Positions 35,226-43,990 of a DNA stretch of 61,934 nucleotides are shown in pieces (position 1 is the stretch's first letter; each line of letters starts with the position of its first letter). The DNA is from Deltaproteobacteria bacterium (GTDB lineage: Bacteria; Desulfobacterota; Syntrophia; Syntrophales; UBA2210): positions 1 through 61,934 of the forward strand of contig JAFGBH010000020.1 in NCBI GenBank assembly GCA_016933215.1, in the 5' to 3' direction. Both the position numbers and the translations under genes were made by a program. The notes beneath the pieces are model-generated. The model made no database searches. It worked only from the letters and a program-made list of their open reading frames with translations, and had not been told where the DNA came from.

Positions 35226-37727
35226 ATGGGAGAACCGGCAATATCAATAGTAGAACATGAAAAAAGGCAGGAGTGGTGGTGGGCGGCCGAAAAAAAACGT
35301 TCGAGCAGGCTCGACTACCTGAGAAAGGCAATATGGAAAAAGGGCGCTATCGGGGGTCTCTATCCTCAGGGGCTCTATGTCGATCTTGAACGACCCGTAT
35401 TGCAGACCGAAAAGGCACGTGAACTTGAATCTTCTCCCGATCCGTACGTTATCAAGTTTGCAAAGATCCTCGCACATGTGCTCGATAACAAAACGATTTT
35501 TATTACAGACCACTCGCAGCTTGTCGGGTACCTTGGAAGTCTGCCGAATACGATTACCTGGGATCCTACGCTGGCCGCAGTCTTGAATCATGAAGTCGTC
35601 AATGATCCGACCTGTATTCAAGAGCCTTTGGAAGAGAGTCTGAAAATAATCTCAGAGGTTGCAGATTATTGGGCGGGAAAATCGGATCTGGACAAGATAA
35701 TGCCCTACTTGGATCTTGACGATGCCATGAAGGTCCTCTCCGGCGCCATCGGATGGGGTGTTCCGCTTTCTAGGGGTGGGTATTCCGGAAAGGATTATGA
35801 GTACATCATGACCGGTGTGCATGCCTTTGAGGATATTATTGAAGAGCTTGACAGGAGGATCGATGAAGCGGACGAAAAGGCCCATGAACCGGGGGCATCG
35901 AAAGAAATCAGCGATCTCTATGACAAGATGAATATGTGGGAGGCGATGAAGATCGCCCTGGAGGCCGGTATTCGGTATGCAAAACGCTATGCACGCCTCG
36001 CGAGGATAATCGCGGAAAATTACGAAACCGACGATGAGAGAAAAGAAGAACTCTTGCAGATTGCCGAGGTCTGTGAACACGTGCCCGCCAAACCGCCGAG
36101 GACACTGCAGGAATCGCTCCAGTATGATCTCTTTATCCAGCTTTTCAGCAGAAACGAGGCAATCGAAGGTGCGTGGCCGGCACGACCCGACTATTATCAT
36201 GGCCCCTATTACGAGAAGCAGGTAAACGTTGATAAGACCCTGACGAAGGAAGAGGCCCTCGATCTTGCCGGTGAATTCCTCATCCGTGCCGCGGAGGTTT
36301 CTCAGTATAAAGTCAAATGGGCTCGTGAGGGACTGCAGGGAATCGAGGGAACATGGGTATGGACACTTGGGGGCGTGAAGAAGGATGGAAGCGATGCGTG
36401 CAACGGGATGACGATTGCTCTTCTCCAGGCGTCACGACTGGTGAGGGTCGCAAATCCCACCTTTGCATTCAGATGGCATCCCAAGGTGTCGGATGAAGTG
36501 ATGCGAGAGGTCTTTGAATGCATACGCCAGGGGCTCGGGTATCCGTCGATACGAAACGATCCCGTTCTTATCGCGAATGCCATGAACTGGCACGGCCATC
36601 CGATAGAAGAGGCCCGGACATGGGCCCACCAGGCTTGTATGTCTCCTGCCCCATGCACGAAACACGGTTTCCAACCTATGAGAATGGCAAACGCGACCGT
36701 CAACTGTGCAAAGATAATCGAGTATGTCTTTAGCAGTGGGTTCGACAACGTTGTGAACATGCAGATTGGAGCTGAGACACCCGATGCGGCGACATTTACG
36801 GAATATAACCAGGTTTTCGATGCCTGGGTTACCCAGATGAAAACCGTATTCAGCATTCTCGTCCGGCCGGTGAATAGGGCAAGGATCCTTGCACCCAAGA
36901 TGACGCCGAGACCCTTTCTTTCGGCAATATCGGAGCGATCGATCGAGAGTGGCCTGGATGTGTGTGATCCTTCTATCAGCAGGGGAAATGCATGGATTAC
37001 GGCCTTTACCTGGGTTGAGAACGCCGACAGCCTGGCAGCGATCAAGAAACTGGTCTTTGACGAGAAGAAGTACACTATGGCCGAACTCAAGGAAGCCCTC
37101 GCCAACGACTGGCAGGGCTACGAGGAAATGCGCCTTGATTTTGTGAAAAATGCACCCAAGTGGGGTAACGACGACGATTATGTCGATACCATCATGCTCG
37201 ACTGTCTGCATGAGGCAGCCAAGTTCTCGCGGGAACTTAAGTGTCCCAGTGGAAACAGCTGGCCGATCCTGCCGGAAAACGTGAGTGGTAATATTCACTA
37301 TGCAAATATCGTGGGTGCCCTACCCAACGGCCGTAGACTCGGTGATGCCCTCTACGATGGTGGTATCTCGCCAGGGCCTGGTCTTGATAAGAAAGGACCG
37401 ACAGCAGTGCTCAAATCTTGTTCCAAGATTGACCATATTTCCGACGGTCGGGCCTTTCTTTTGAACCAGAGACTTTCGCCGACCCAGCTTGCCGGAGAAA
37501 AGGGCTATCAGCTCTGGAAGACCTACATGAAAACCTGGGCCGATCTCGGACTTGATCATGTTCAGTTCAACTGCGTGTCTGATGAGATTCTGAGAAACGC
37601 ACAGAAGGACCCCGAAAAGTACCAGGAGGTAATCGTACGGGTCGCGGGGTACAGCGCACACTTCGTGGATATAAGCCGAAAGACGCAGGATAACATTATC
37701 CAGAGAACCGTCCAGGGGTTGGGGTAA
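35226..37727 (+). CDS. Catalytic subunit of a fumarate-adding glycyl radical enzyme (BssA/AssA-like)
   Basis: An 833-aa glycyl radical enzyme. The thiyl-radical Cys471 is in HQACMSPAPCTKHG, Arg486 (QPMRMAN) lies 15 residues later like the fumarate-binding Arg of BssA, and Gly808 is in VRVAGYSAHF near the C-terminus. The Cys-Gly distance (337) is nearly that of BssA. The N-terminal YPQGLYVDLERPVLQTEKA and the TWVWTLGGVKKDG region also follow the X-succinate synthase clade. It should add a substrate C-H bond across fumarate without oxygen. Hydrocarbon class is not fixed by sequence; the mutase, ligase and carboxyltransferase genes favour an alkane-type route. GGGGGA precedes the ATG. Confidence 0.88.
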   Translation: MGEPAISIVEHEKRQEWWWAAEKKRSSRLDYLRKAIWKKGAIGGLYPQGLYVDLERPVLQTEKARELESSPDPYVIKFAKILAHVLDNKTIFITDHSQLVGYLGSLPNTITWDPTLAAVLNHEVVNDPTCIQEPLEESLKIISEVADYWAGKSDLDKIMPYLDLDDAMKVLSGAIGWGVPLSRGGYSGKDYEYIMTGVHAFEDIIEELDRRIDEADEKAHEPGASKEISDLYDKMNMWEAMKIALEAGIRYAKRYARLARIIAENYETDDERKEELLQIAEVCEHVPAKPPRTLQESLQYDLFIQLFSRNEAIEGAWPARPDYYHGPYYEKQVNVDKTLTKEEALDLAGEFLIRAAEVSQYKVKWAREGLQGIEGTWVWTLGGVKKDGSDACNGMTIALLQASRLVRVANPTFAFRWHPKVSDEVMREVFECIRQGLGYPSIRNDPVLIANAMNWHGHPIEEARTWAHQACMSPAPCTKHGFQPMRMANATVNCAKIIEYVFSSGFDNVVNMQIGAETPDAATFTEYNQVFDAWVTQMKTVFSILVRPVNRARILAPKMTPRPFLSAISERSIESGLDVCDPSISRGNAWITAFTWVENADSLAAIKKLVFDEKKYTMAELKEALANDWQGYEEMRLDFVKNAPKWGNDDDYVDTIMLDCLHEAAKFSRELKCPSGNSWPILPENVSGNIHYANIVGALPNGRRLGDALYDGGISPGPGLDKKGPTAVLKSCSKIDHISDGRAFLLNQRLSPTQLAGEKGYQLWKTYMKTWADLGLDHVQFNCVSDEILRNAQKDPEKYQEVIVRVAGYSAHFVDISRKTQDNIIQRTVQGLG

Positions 37728-37810
37728 TGATGAAGTAAGGGGATGCCGGTACTGAATGGACCGGCACTTTCCCTGTTCATTCGTTGGAATGAATCAAAGG
37801 AGAGAAGATC

Positions 37811-38179
37811 ATGGCACGAAGAAGTCGGGATGAATATGCGAAGGCATCGGGAGTATTCGGCCTGCAGCCCGGGAAAACCAGTAGTGTCGAGGATATGGAA
37901 AAGGTTCCGGAGAGACCCTGCGGACTGTGCAAGCATTTTCTGGAAAGCGCGTGGTCAAGCGATGGAAGGGGAAGCTGCAAAGTGTTGAAAGAAGGGTCCG
38001 ACATCACCTGTGATCCGCCGGTATTCGTACGGGAGGGGAAAAACGGATACATGATGAGAATCCTGACCGATGCTTCGAGGTGCACCTATTACGAACGAAA
38101 TGAATTTATCGACAAAGACGGGTATGAATGCAGTGATCCCGCATTCAGAAGGTTCATTCGGCAATTGAGAGATAAGTAA
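37811..38179 (+). CDS. BssB-like cysteine-rich beta subunit (long form)
   Basis: A 122-aa protein with RPCGLCKHF, GRGSCKV, an aromatic/basic stretch MMRILTDASRC and YERNEF, a pattern close to BssB (RPCRKCKW...RGQC...RDxxxMTC). These four cysteines would hold the HiPIP-type 4Fe-4S cluster of the beta subunit, which in BSS seals the active site. It is longer than BssB (about 75 aa), with about 35 extra N-terminal residues and two further Cys (ITCDPP, YECSD). AAAGGAGA precedes the ATG. 83 bp after the alpha gene. Confidence 0.78.
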   Translation: MARRSRDEYAKASGVFGLQPGKTSSVEDMEKVPERPCGLCKHFLESAWSSDGRGSCKVLKEGSDITCDPPVFVREGKNGYMMRILTDASRCTYYERNEFIDKDGYECSDPAFRRFIRQLRDK

Positions 38180-38217
38180 AGAATTGCTCCAAACAATATT
38201 ACAAAAAGGAGGACGCT

Positions 38218-38439
38218 ATGAAATGTCCTGAGTGTGGATACGAGGCCCCTGTGAGCGATTTTCGCTACCTCTACAATGCACGTATCGATGCCTCGGTGAG
38301 TATCAGGCAGTGTATTCAGTGTGAGGCCTGGCTCGCCGTTGACGAATTGCATGGTACGGCGAGCAAAAAGATCGGACCGGGAGAGGCACCGTGGGGGAAA
38401 TCAGCGGGCATCGAAGATCTTGCCGATGATGTAGGATAA
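38218..38439 (+). CDS. Small double-CxxC (zinc ribbon-like) protein
   Basis: A 73-aa protein with CPECGYEA (C3, C6) and CIQCEAWL (C32, C35), one zinc-ribbon or rubredoxin-like site, and an acidic C-terminus. It is 38 bp after the beta subunit gene and has GGAGG before the ATG. Some alkane-type synthases are reported with an additional small subunit, so this could be a fourth subunit or an assembly factor. I do not recognise a named family. Confidence 0.7.
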   Translation: MKCPECGYEAPVSDFRYLYNARIDASVSIRQCIQCEAWLAVDELHGTASKKIGPGEAPWGKSAGIEDLADDVG

Positions 38440-38447
38440 GGAAATAG

Positions 38448-38568
38448 ACACTTCAGAGTGGCAATTACCGCAATCATTGCGAACAATGAAGTGTATCGAG
38501 GGGTGTTCGCTTAAACCTTAGACGGTTTCTCCTTTTGTCCGAAAAAAACGGTTGAGAGGGAACACCTC
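38448..38568 (+). other. Two intercistronic stem-loops
   Basis: The 153-bp gap holds two possible long-range stems: ACACTTCA (38448-38455) with TGAAGTGT (38487-38494), enclosing a nested GCAAT/ATTGC stem, and GGTGTTC (38502-38508) with GAACACC (38560-38566). It separates the four subunit-like genes from accessory genes, so mRNA processing or attenuation to set expression ratios is possible. Confidence 0.45.
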
Positions 38569-38592
38569 TTCTTTATTAAAGGGGAGATGAAG

Positions 38593-38931
38593 ATGAATCT
38601 TACCTGTCATCACTGCGGATTTACTGCAGATCATCTCGAATTTACCTATCTCTGCAGGAATGGATGTCCGGCCTGCGGCGAATCCGATCTTCGACAGTGC
38701 CCCCATTGCGGGACACAGTGCGTTTTTTCGCGCGCCGAGTCGCTTGAGAACGAAGAGATTGAAATGAGAGCGCTTGCCCATAAACTCTCCGAGATTTCAA
38801 AAACTGACGATCCTACAATCCTGCGTGAAGCCAAAGATATTATTTCACGACTCTACACAATGAACAGACGGTGGAATATTAAAGAACTCAATCAATTCCT
38901 GCTTAAACGTCAAAAGGAACTTTTTTTCTGA
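38593..38931 (+). CDS. Multi-zinc-ribbon protein of the glycyl radical operon
   Basis: A 112-aa protein with three CxxC pairs (CHHCGF, CPACGE, CPHCGTQC) plus a lone Cys in the first 45 residues, then a helical C-terminal half (LAHKLSEISKTDD...FLLKRQKELFF). Start 38593 is chosen because GGGGAG sits six bases upstream; the ATG at 38587 directly abuts it. It looks like a metal-binding adaptor. Unknown family; its place before the MoxR gene suggests it belongs to the maturation or remodelling module. Confidence 0.68.
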   Translation: MNLTCHHCGFTADHLEFTYLCRNGCPACGESDLRQCPHCGTQCVFSRAESLENEEIEMRALAHKLSEISKTDDPTILREAKDIISRLYTMNRRWNIKELNQFLLKRQKELFF

Positions 38932-38993
38932 TTACTGAGGGCACTACCTGTTTCATATGAATCACTGCTGATGCGGATGAGAAAGGAGCGGTA

Positions 38994-39842
38994 ATGGGAA
39001 GTTTTGAGCGTGATTTGATCGTACCAGAGCCGGAGGAGCACTTTTTTCAAAAGACCGATGTCATCGAAAATCTTAAAAGGATCGAAAACCTCTCGAAGCG
39101 ACATCCTGTCAATGTCCTTGTCGCCGGGAAGCAGGGTTGTGGTAAATCCACGCTTGTGCGCCAGTTTGCTGCACGAAACAAACGTCCCCTGGCGACCTTT
39201 CAGATAGGAATTTTGTCGGAGCCAGGACAGCTCTTCGGTGAACACCGGCTCAAGGATGGTGAAACCTACTACCAGGAATTTCTTTTTCCGCAGGCAATTC
39301 AGACCCCCGGCTGTGTGATCCATCTCGAGGAGATCAACAGGCCGGAACATCCGAAGGCCTTGAATATGCTGTTCTCGGTACTTGCCGAAGACCGGAAGGT
39401 TTGGACTGACGAGCTCGGATACATCAAAGTGGCAGAGAGCGTTGTCTTTTTCGCTACTCTCAACGAGGGAGAGGAATTCATCGGGACAGAGATCCTCGAT
39501 GCCGCGTTACGAGACCGCTTCTATGTGACGATACTCGATTATCTTCCCCCCGATGTCGAAACCAGGGTGCTGAATCTCAAAGCGGACATTGATGAAGCGA
39601 ATGCGCTTACCATCGTAAATGTGGCAAACAGACTGAGGAGCAATACCCAGGAACCGATGGTGGTTTCTACAAGACATACCCTTATGATTGCCGAGATGGT
39701 GAATGTCGGTGCTTCAGTAAAAGAGGCATTTATTTACAGTCTTCAGATCAACCCTGATGTTCTGGAATCAATACTTCTGTCGCTTCACGTTGAACTCGGT
39801 ATGACGGAAAAAGAAAGTAAACGGGTTTATCTGATCTATTAA
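38994..39842 (+). CDS. MoxR-type AAA+ ATPase (BssE-like)
   Basis: A 282-aa AAA+ ATPase. Walker A is AGKQGCGKST (near 44-53), Walker B is VIHLEEINRPE, sensor 1 is FFATLNEG and the arginine-finger region is LDAALRDRF. Length and place in the operon match BssE/TutH, needed for toluene degradation and thought to assemble or repair benzylsuccinate synthase. AAAGGAG precedes the ATG. It is followed after 24 bp by a VWA-domain protein, the classical MoxR partner, so the pair is likely a chaperone or activase of the radical enzyme. Confidence 0.88.
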   Translation: MGSFERDLIVPEPEEHFFQKTDVIENLKRIENLSKRHPVNVLVAGKQGCGKSTLVRQFAARNKRPLATFQIGILSEPGQLFGEHRLKDGETYYQEFLFPQAIQTPGCVIHLEEINRPEHPKALNMLFSVLAEDRKVWTDELGYIKVAESVVFFATLNEGEEFIGTEILDAALRDRFYVTILDYLPPDVETRVLNLKADIDEANALTIVNVANRLRSNTQEPMVVSTRHTLMIAEMVNVGASVKEAFIYSLQINPDVLESILLSLHVELGMTEKESKRVYLIY

Positions 39843-39866
39843 TCTGTTGATGCGAAGGAATCGGGA

Positions 39867-41522
39867 TTGAATACAGAATATGTCCGCGAGAGCAGTGTTT
39901 CAGAGTTCTGGCGTAAAAATACCTCAACCTTGGAAGCAGCGGAGCTTGCAAACCTTCTGAGGGCTCTTCGAAAAGTAGCGGGACATTTGGGACAGAATGT
40001 GGGCCTCATAGAATTTGCAGGAATGTCCAACAGTGCCGATGCGGCCATACGTATCGATCCCGGTGGAATCATGGGGAGTTACCCCGTCGCCCCGGAAAAG
40101 GTCGATGGCCTTGTCGGTCTCATTGTGCACGAGGCACTCCATAAAATTGAATGGAGCGACTATGTCTGGAAGCGGTTGCAACCGGATTTTACCACGCTCA
40201 CAGCGGTTTCTCGCGTCGCTTTCCAGAAAGTCATTCATATTGGTGAGGATATTTACGTTGATTCTATCGCGGATCGGTCGGTCTTCGGCCTCTATACTAC
40301 AAAGGCTCGAAAACGGGCGATTAAGGCGGCACAGGAAAAATTGTACACGAAAGCTCTCTCGATCGACGGGCTCGTCTACCGGTGGTGGGCATCCGAGTGG
40401 GGAGAGGATCTGGGCGTTGAGCTGAATGACTTTTATCGAAAACCGCTTTCAATTCTCCGGAAGCTGTCCCGGAATTTGTGCGAGATGTACGCGGAAAAAA
40501 GTGTGCTAAATCGCTGCCGAAAGCGTGTCGCCTTATACCGAGATGCCTGGCGGGAGCTCGAAATACCTGTGGCATCGTGGAAGGTAATCGATAAGAGACT
40601 CCACTGGCATGAATGCGCTTTCGCATTACCGCGCAAGAAAAGAGAGACTCGATCAAAGGTGAAGGAAGCTCGACAGGAACTCACGCCCCAGCTTGTTCGT
40701 GAAATAGAGACACACCTTGCCGCGACGTCTTCCGACATTACACCGCTCATTGCATCTGCTGCCTGCTGCGATCCCGATGAGGTAGCGCCGACGTCGAGGT
40801 GGGATTTCAATATACCCGCCCGCCCGGTGATTGATCGGCGTCTCTCTGGAAGGATAAAGTCGATTTTTCAAGAGTATGCTGAACGAAAATTTCTCGTGAG
40901 TCGAGGGCTTGTATCCGGCAGACTCGACTCCCGCCGTCTTTACAGGGCGGCGGTAACAGACCGCTGTTTCAAGCAGGTCGATGCAATTCCCAGTCTCGAT
41001 TGGAATGTCACCTTTCTCATGGATGCCAGTGGATCGATGAGAGGAACCAAGTGGCGTGTCGTCGAACACACCGTTGCAAATATACACAGGGCGCTTGTGG
41101 GTTATCACAATCTCCTTCAAGCATATGCCTATTTCGAAGTGGACGGAATATGCATGATTTCGCGTCTCATTAAAGGCAGACAATTGCTCTCCGTTCCACC
41201 CAGCGGTCAGACCGCATCGGGTCAGGCAATTATCGCGGCAGCCCTCTTCATGTCGCGGGAGAGAAAACGGAAGCTCCTGATCCATGTAACAGACGGAGAG
41301 TCGAATTACGGGTGTTCGGTACGGTACGGAATCGATTATTGCAGGAGAGAAAACATTCACCTTGTGACGCTCGGCTGCGGTTGTCAAGACCGCGGTGAAA
41401 TGATCGAACAGTATGGCAGAACGATACAGTTTATTGACCACTTCAATCAGCTACCGCAGGCGATAGAGAGGCTTCTGAAATGGTCGTTTCTTTACGGTAC
41501 GCGGAGGATGCAGAAGCACTAA
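39867..41522 (+). CDS. VWA-domain protein with HEALH metallopeptidase-like motif (MoxR partner)
   Basis: A 551-aa protein that starts with TTG at 39867 (AAGGA six bases upstream). The N-terminal half has a zincin-like HEALH (VGLIVHEALHKIEW, near residues 85-98), as in DUF2201_N metallopeptidase-like domains; the C-terminal half is a von Willebrand A domain with an intact MIDAS (LMDASGSM, QTASG, HVTDGES). The layout resembles CbbO/NorD-type partners of MoxR ATPases, which remodel metalloenzymes. Here it would act with the ATPase upstream on the glycyl radical complex. Whether the HEALH site is catalytic is unknown. Confidence 0.8.
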   Translation: MNTEYVRESSVSEFWRKNTSTLEAAELANLLRALRKVAGHLGQNVGLIEFAGMSNSADAAIRIDPGGIMGSYPVAPEKVDGLVGLIVHEALHKIEWSDYVWKRLQPDFTTLTAVSRVAFQKVIHIGEDIYVDSIADRSVFGLYTTKARKRAIKAAQEKLYTKALSIDGLVYRWWASEWGEDLGVELNDFYRKPLSILRKLSRNLCEMYAEKSVLNRCRKRVALYRDAWRELEIPVASWKVIDKRLHWHECAFALPRKKRETRSKVKEARQELTPQLVREIETHLAATSSDITPLIASAACCDPDEVAPTSRWDFNIPARPVIDRRLSGRIKSIFQEYAERKFLVSRGLVSGRLDSRRLYRAAVTDRCFKQVDAIPSLDWNVTFLMDASGSMRGTKWRVVEHTVANIHRALVGYHNLLQAYAYFEVDGICMISRLIKGRQLLSVPPSGQTASGQAIIAAALFMSRERKRKLLIHVTDGESNYGCSVRYGIDYCRRENIHLVTLGCGCQDRGEMIEQYGRTIQFIDHFNQLPQAIERLLKWSFLYGTRRMQKH

Positions 41523-41577
41523 TGGAACAGCCGCAGTTTCCCTGTGTGAACAGGAAATGAAGGGAAAGGAGATATCC

Positions 41578-42375
41578 ATGGTAGAGGACATTCTCATAAC
41601 GAAAGAGCACGGGCATTTAGCAACCCTGATCTTCAACAGGCCGGAGAAGAAAAACGCGCTCTCTCCTGAGCTTTTGCTGAAGCTTCATCTGGTATTGAAG
41701 GAGTGGCGTGAGCGTGATGACATACGGGTTGTTGTCGTTACCGGCGGGAGGGGACACCCCTTTTCTTCCGGTTTTGATATCGCCGCAATTCCAACGGATC
41801 TCACACCGGAGATGGCAGAAATTCTGAAGGAACATAATCCTCTGGAACTATGCCTCACGAGTATCAAAAACTTTCCCTATCCGACAATAGCGATGATTGA
41901 TGGCTATGTTTATGGCGCGGGTCTCAACCTGGCGATGTGTTGTGACATTCGAATAGGGGCAGATGATATACGCGCGGGTATGCCGCCGGCGAAACTCGGT
42001 CTTGTCTATCATCCCGGTGGTATCAGACAATTTATGGAGGTGATAGGAATCGCTCGCACGCGGGAGCTGTTTCTTGCGGCACGGACCTATCGGGGTACCG
42101 AGGTTAAAAGAATGGGGCTGGTGGATTACCTTGTGCCACCCTCCGAGCTTGAAGAGACCACCGCCGGTCTTGCTGCCGAGATTGCGGCGAATGCTCCATT
42201 GTCGCTCAAGGGAACCAAACGGATCATCAATATGATGGGGGACTTTCCCGCTCTTGGCGAAGACGACCTCAGGGAGGCCGAGCAATTGATCGGTGAGGCA
42301 TTCAACAGCGAGGATCTGAAAGAGGGCCAGGTTGCCTTCTTTGAGCGGCGGAAGCCGAGGTTCAAAGGCTGTTGA
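41578..42375 (+). CDS. Enoyl-CoA hydratase/isomerase (crotonase) 1
   Basis: A 265-aa crotonase-fold protein. Start 41578 has AAAGGAG upstream; the ATG at 41557 does not. The oxyanion-hole segments SSGFDIAAIP and IDGYVYGAGLNLAMCCDIRIG are present. The usual catalytic glutamates of ECH1 are not both obvious (MPPAKLGLVYHPGG replaces the common FxxPExxLGxxPGxGG with a Lys where one Glu is expected), so isomerase, hydrolase or other crotonase chemistry is possible. It follows the VWA gene by 55 bp and precedes the ligase. Likely a step in breakdown of the fumarate adduct. Confidence 0.85.
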   Translation: MVEDILITKEHGHLATLIFNRPEKKNALSPELLLKLHLVLKEWRERDDIRVVVVTGGRGHPFSSGFDIAAIPTDLTPEMAEILKEHNPLELCLTSIKNFPYPTIAMIDGYVYGAGLNLAMCCDIRIGADDIRAGMPPAKLGLVYHPGGIRQFMEVIGIARTRELFLAARTYRGTEVKRMGLVDYLVPPSELEETTAGLAAEIAANAPLSLKGTKRIINMMGDFPALGEDDLREAEQLIGEAFNSEDLKEGQVAFFERRKPRFKGC

Positions 42376-42421
42376 TCAGATTATAGATTAAAAAATTACA
42401 CATGAAAAGGAGTTCATAGTC

Positions 42422-43990
42422 ATGGCGATAGAATGGGGCATCGGATATATTCCCTATAAACGGGCGCTTGTGTCTCCAGACAAGAGGGCAATCATTTTTG
42501 AGGATGAACCGGTCACCTATCGGCAGTTGAATGAGGGAATCAACCAGTGTGCCCACTTTCTCCGGAAAAGGGGAATTAAAAAGGGTGATCGCGTTGCCCT
42601 GTTGCTTCTCAATTGCGTGGAATTTCTTGAGACCTATTTTGCCGCCGCCAAACTCGGAGCAATTCTGGTACCGCTGAACTGGCGGATGGTGGGTCCTGAA
42701 CTGGAGTACCAGCTTAATGACTGCGGTGCGAGGATGCTTCTCTTTCACGATTCTTTTCTGGGAAGTGTCGATCTGATCCGGGCACGATTGAAGATTGAAC
42801 AGGATAAATTCATCTATCTCAAAAGCGGGAGCCCAGAATTACCAGGATTTGAATTGCCCGGATGTCCGAAATGGGCCGAGGATTATCGCGAGCTGACGAA
42901 AGATCAGTCAATCGAAGAGCCCGCACCGGATCGTACGGTAATGATCGACGACCCTTTGGCGATACTCTATACCTCGGGTGTTACGGGCGATCCGAAGGGT
43001 GCCATACTCTCGCATCAACAAACCTATTTCAAAAACTTTCAGGTTGGAATGTATATCAGCGGACAACCCGACGATATCGTTATAGCAAACCTGCCCCTCT
43101 TTCATTCGGGTGGACTATTCATCGTAGCCACACCCGCTCTCAACGGTGGCATGACCATTGTGATGAGACGGGGTTTCGATCCGAACGAGTTTGCCGAGGA
43201 TGTTCAGCGTTACAAGGGTACCATCGTGTTTGCCCTGACGACGATGTGGCGGATGATTCTCGACACGGGAAAACTGGACCAGATCGATACGAGCAGCGTG
43301 CGGTGCGTTGTCGGCGGTGGTGAGAGAACACCGCCAAGTCTCTTTGAAGAGCTGGCAAAACGGGGTCTCTATATGCAGCAGGGATTCGGACAGACGGAAA
43401 ACTCTGCCATGATGCTTCTGCCCAGGGAGGACATACAGCGCAAGGTGGGCTCCATTGGAAAGCCGGGCTTCTTTACCGACATCTGGATCGCCGATACCAA
43501 CGGCAAGAGGCTGCAGCCGGGCGAGATCGGTGAGATCGTTGCGAGGGGACCGACGGTTATGAGCGGTTACTGGAATATGAAGGAAGAAACGGCAAGGACC
43601 CTTGAAAACGGAATCCTTCATACGGGCGATCTCGGTTATATGGATGAAGAGGGATACTTCTATATTGTTGACCGGGCAAAGGACATGTATCGGAGCGGCG
43701 GAGAAAATGTCTATCCGGCGGAGGTGGAAAAGATACTCTCGGGACATCCGAAAATCGCAATGATTGCGATTATCGGCGTGCCTGATGATAAATGGGGAGA
43801 GGTCGGAATGGCCTTCGTTGTTCCGGTAAAGGGCGAAACGATTGACGAGAAAGAAATTACCGAGTACCTCAAGGGTAAGGTTGCGAAGTACAAATATCCT
43901 GCAAAATTTAAATACCTGGACGAGCTTCCCTTAACGGCGACTATGAAGGTAAAGAAGGGAGATTTGAAGAGGAAGTATGGAGCATTATAA
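42422..43990 (+). CDS. AMP-forming acyl-CoA ligase
   Basis: A 522-aa ANL-superfamily adenylating enzyme with the P-loop ILYTSGVTGDPKGA, GFGQTENSAMM, the LHTGDLGYMDEEGY ATP/ribose motif and the C-terminal lysine in LPLTATMKVKKG (the T-x-x-x-K pattern). It is a full-length ligase likely to activate the carboxylate formed by fumarate addition or a later acid. The alkane route uses a ligase at this point, whereas the toluene route uses the BbsEF CoA-transferase; no such transferase is present here. AGGAG precedes the ATG, and the 3' end overlaps the next gene by 14 bp. Confidence 0.9.
   Translation: MAIEWGIGYIPYKRALVSPDKRAIIFEDEPVTYRQLNEGINQCAHFLRKRGIKKGDRVALLLLNCVEFLETYFAAAKLGAILVPLNWRMVGPELEYQLNDCGARMLLFHDSFLGSVDLIRARLKIEQDKFIYLKSGSPELPGFELPGCPKWAEDYRELTKDQSIEEPAPDRTVMIDDPLAILYTSGVTGDPKGAILSHQQTYFKNFQVGMYISGQPDDIVIANLPLFHSGGLFIVATPALNGGMTIVMRRGFDPNEFAEDVQRYKGTIVFALTTMWRMILDTGKLDQIDTSSVRCVVGGGERTPPSLFEELAKRGLYMQQGFGQTENSAMMLLPREDIQRKVGSIGKPGFFTDIWIADTNGKRLQPGEIGEIVARGPTVMSGYWNMKEETARTLENGILHTGDLGYMDEEGYFYIVDRAKDMYRSGGENVYPAEVEKILSGHPKIAMIAIIGVPDDKWGEVGMAFVVPVKGETIDEKEITEYLKGKVAKYKYPAKFKYLDELPLTATMKVKKGDLKRKYGAL

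Noticed and set aside
35226-37727. Pyruvate formate-lyase or glycerol/propanediol dehydratase identity
   Set aside because: The presence of BssC- and BssB-like subunits, BssE-like ATPase, the Cys-Arg spacing and the ACMSP motif point to the X-succinate synthase group.
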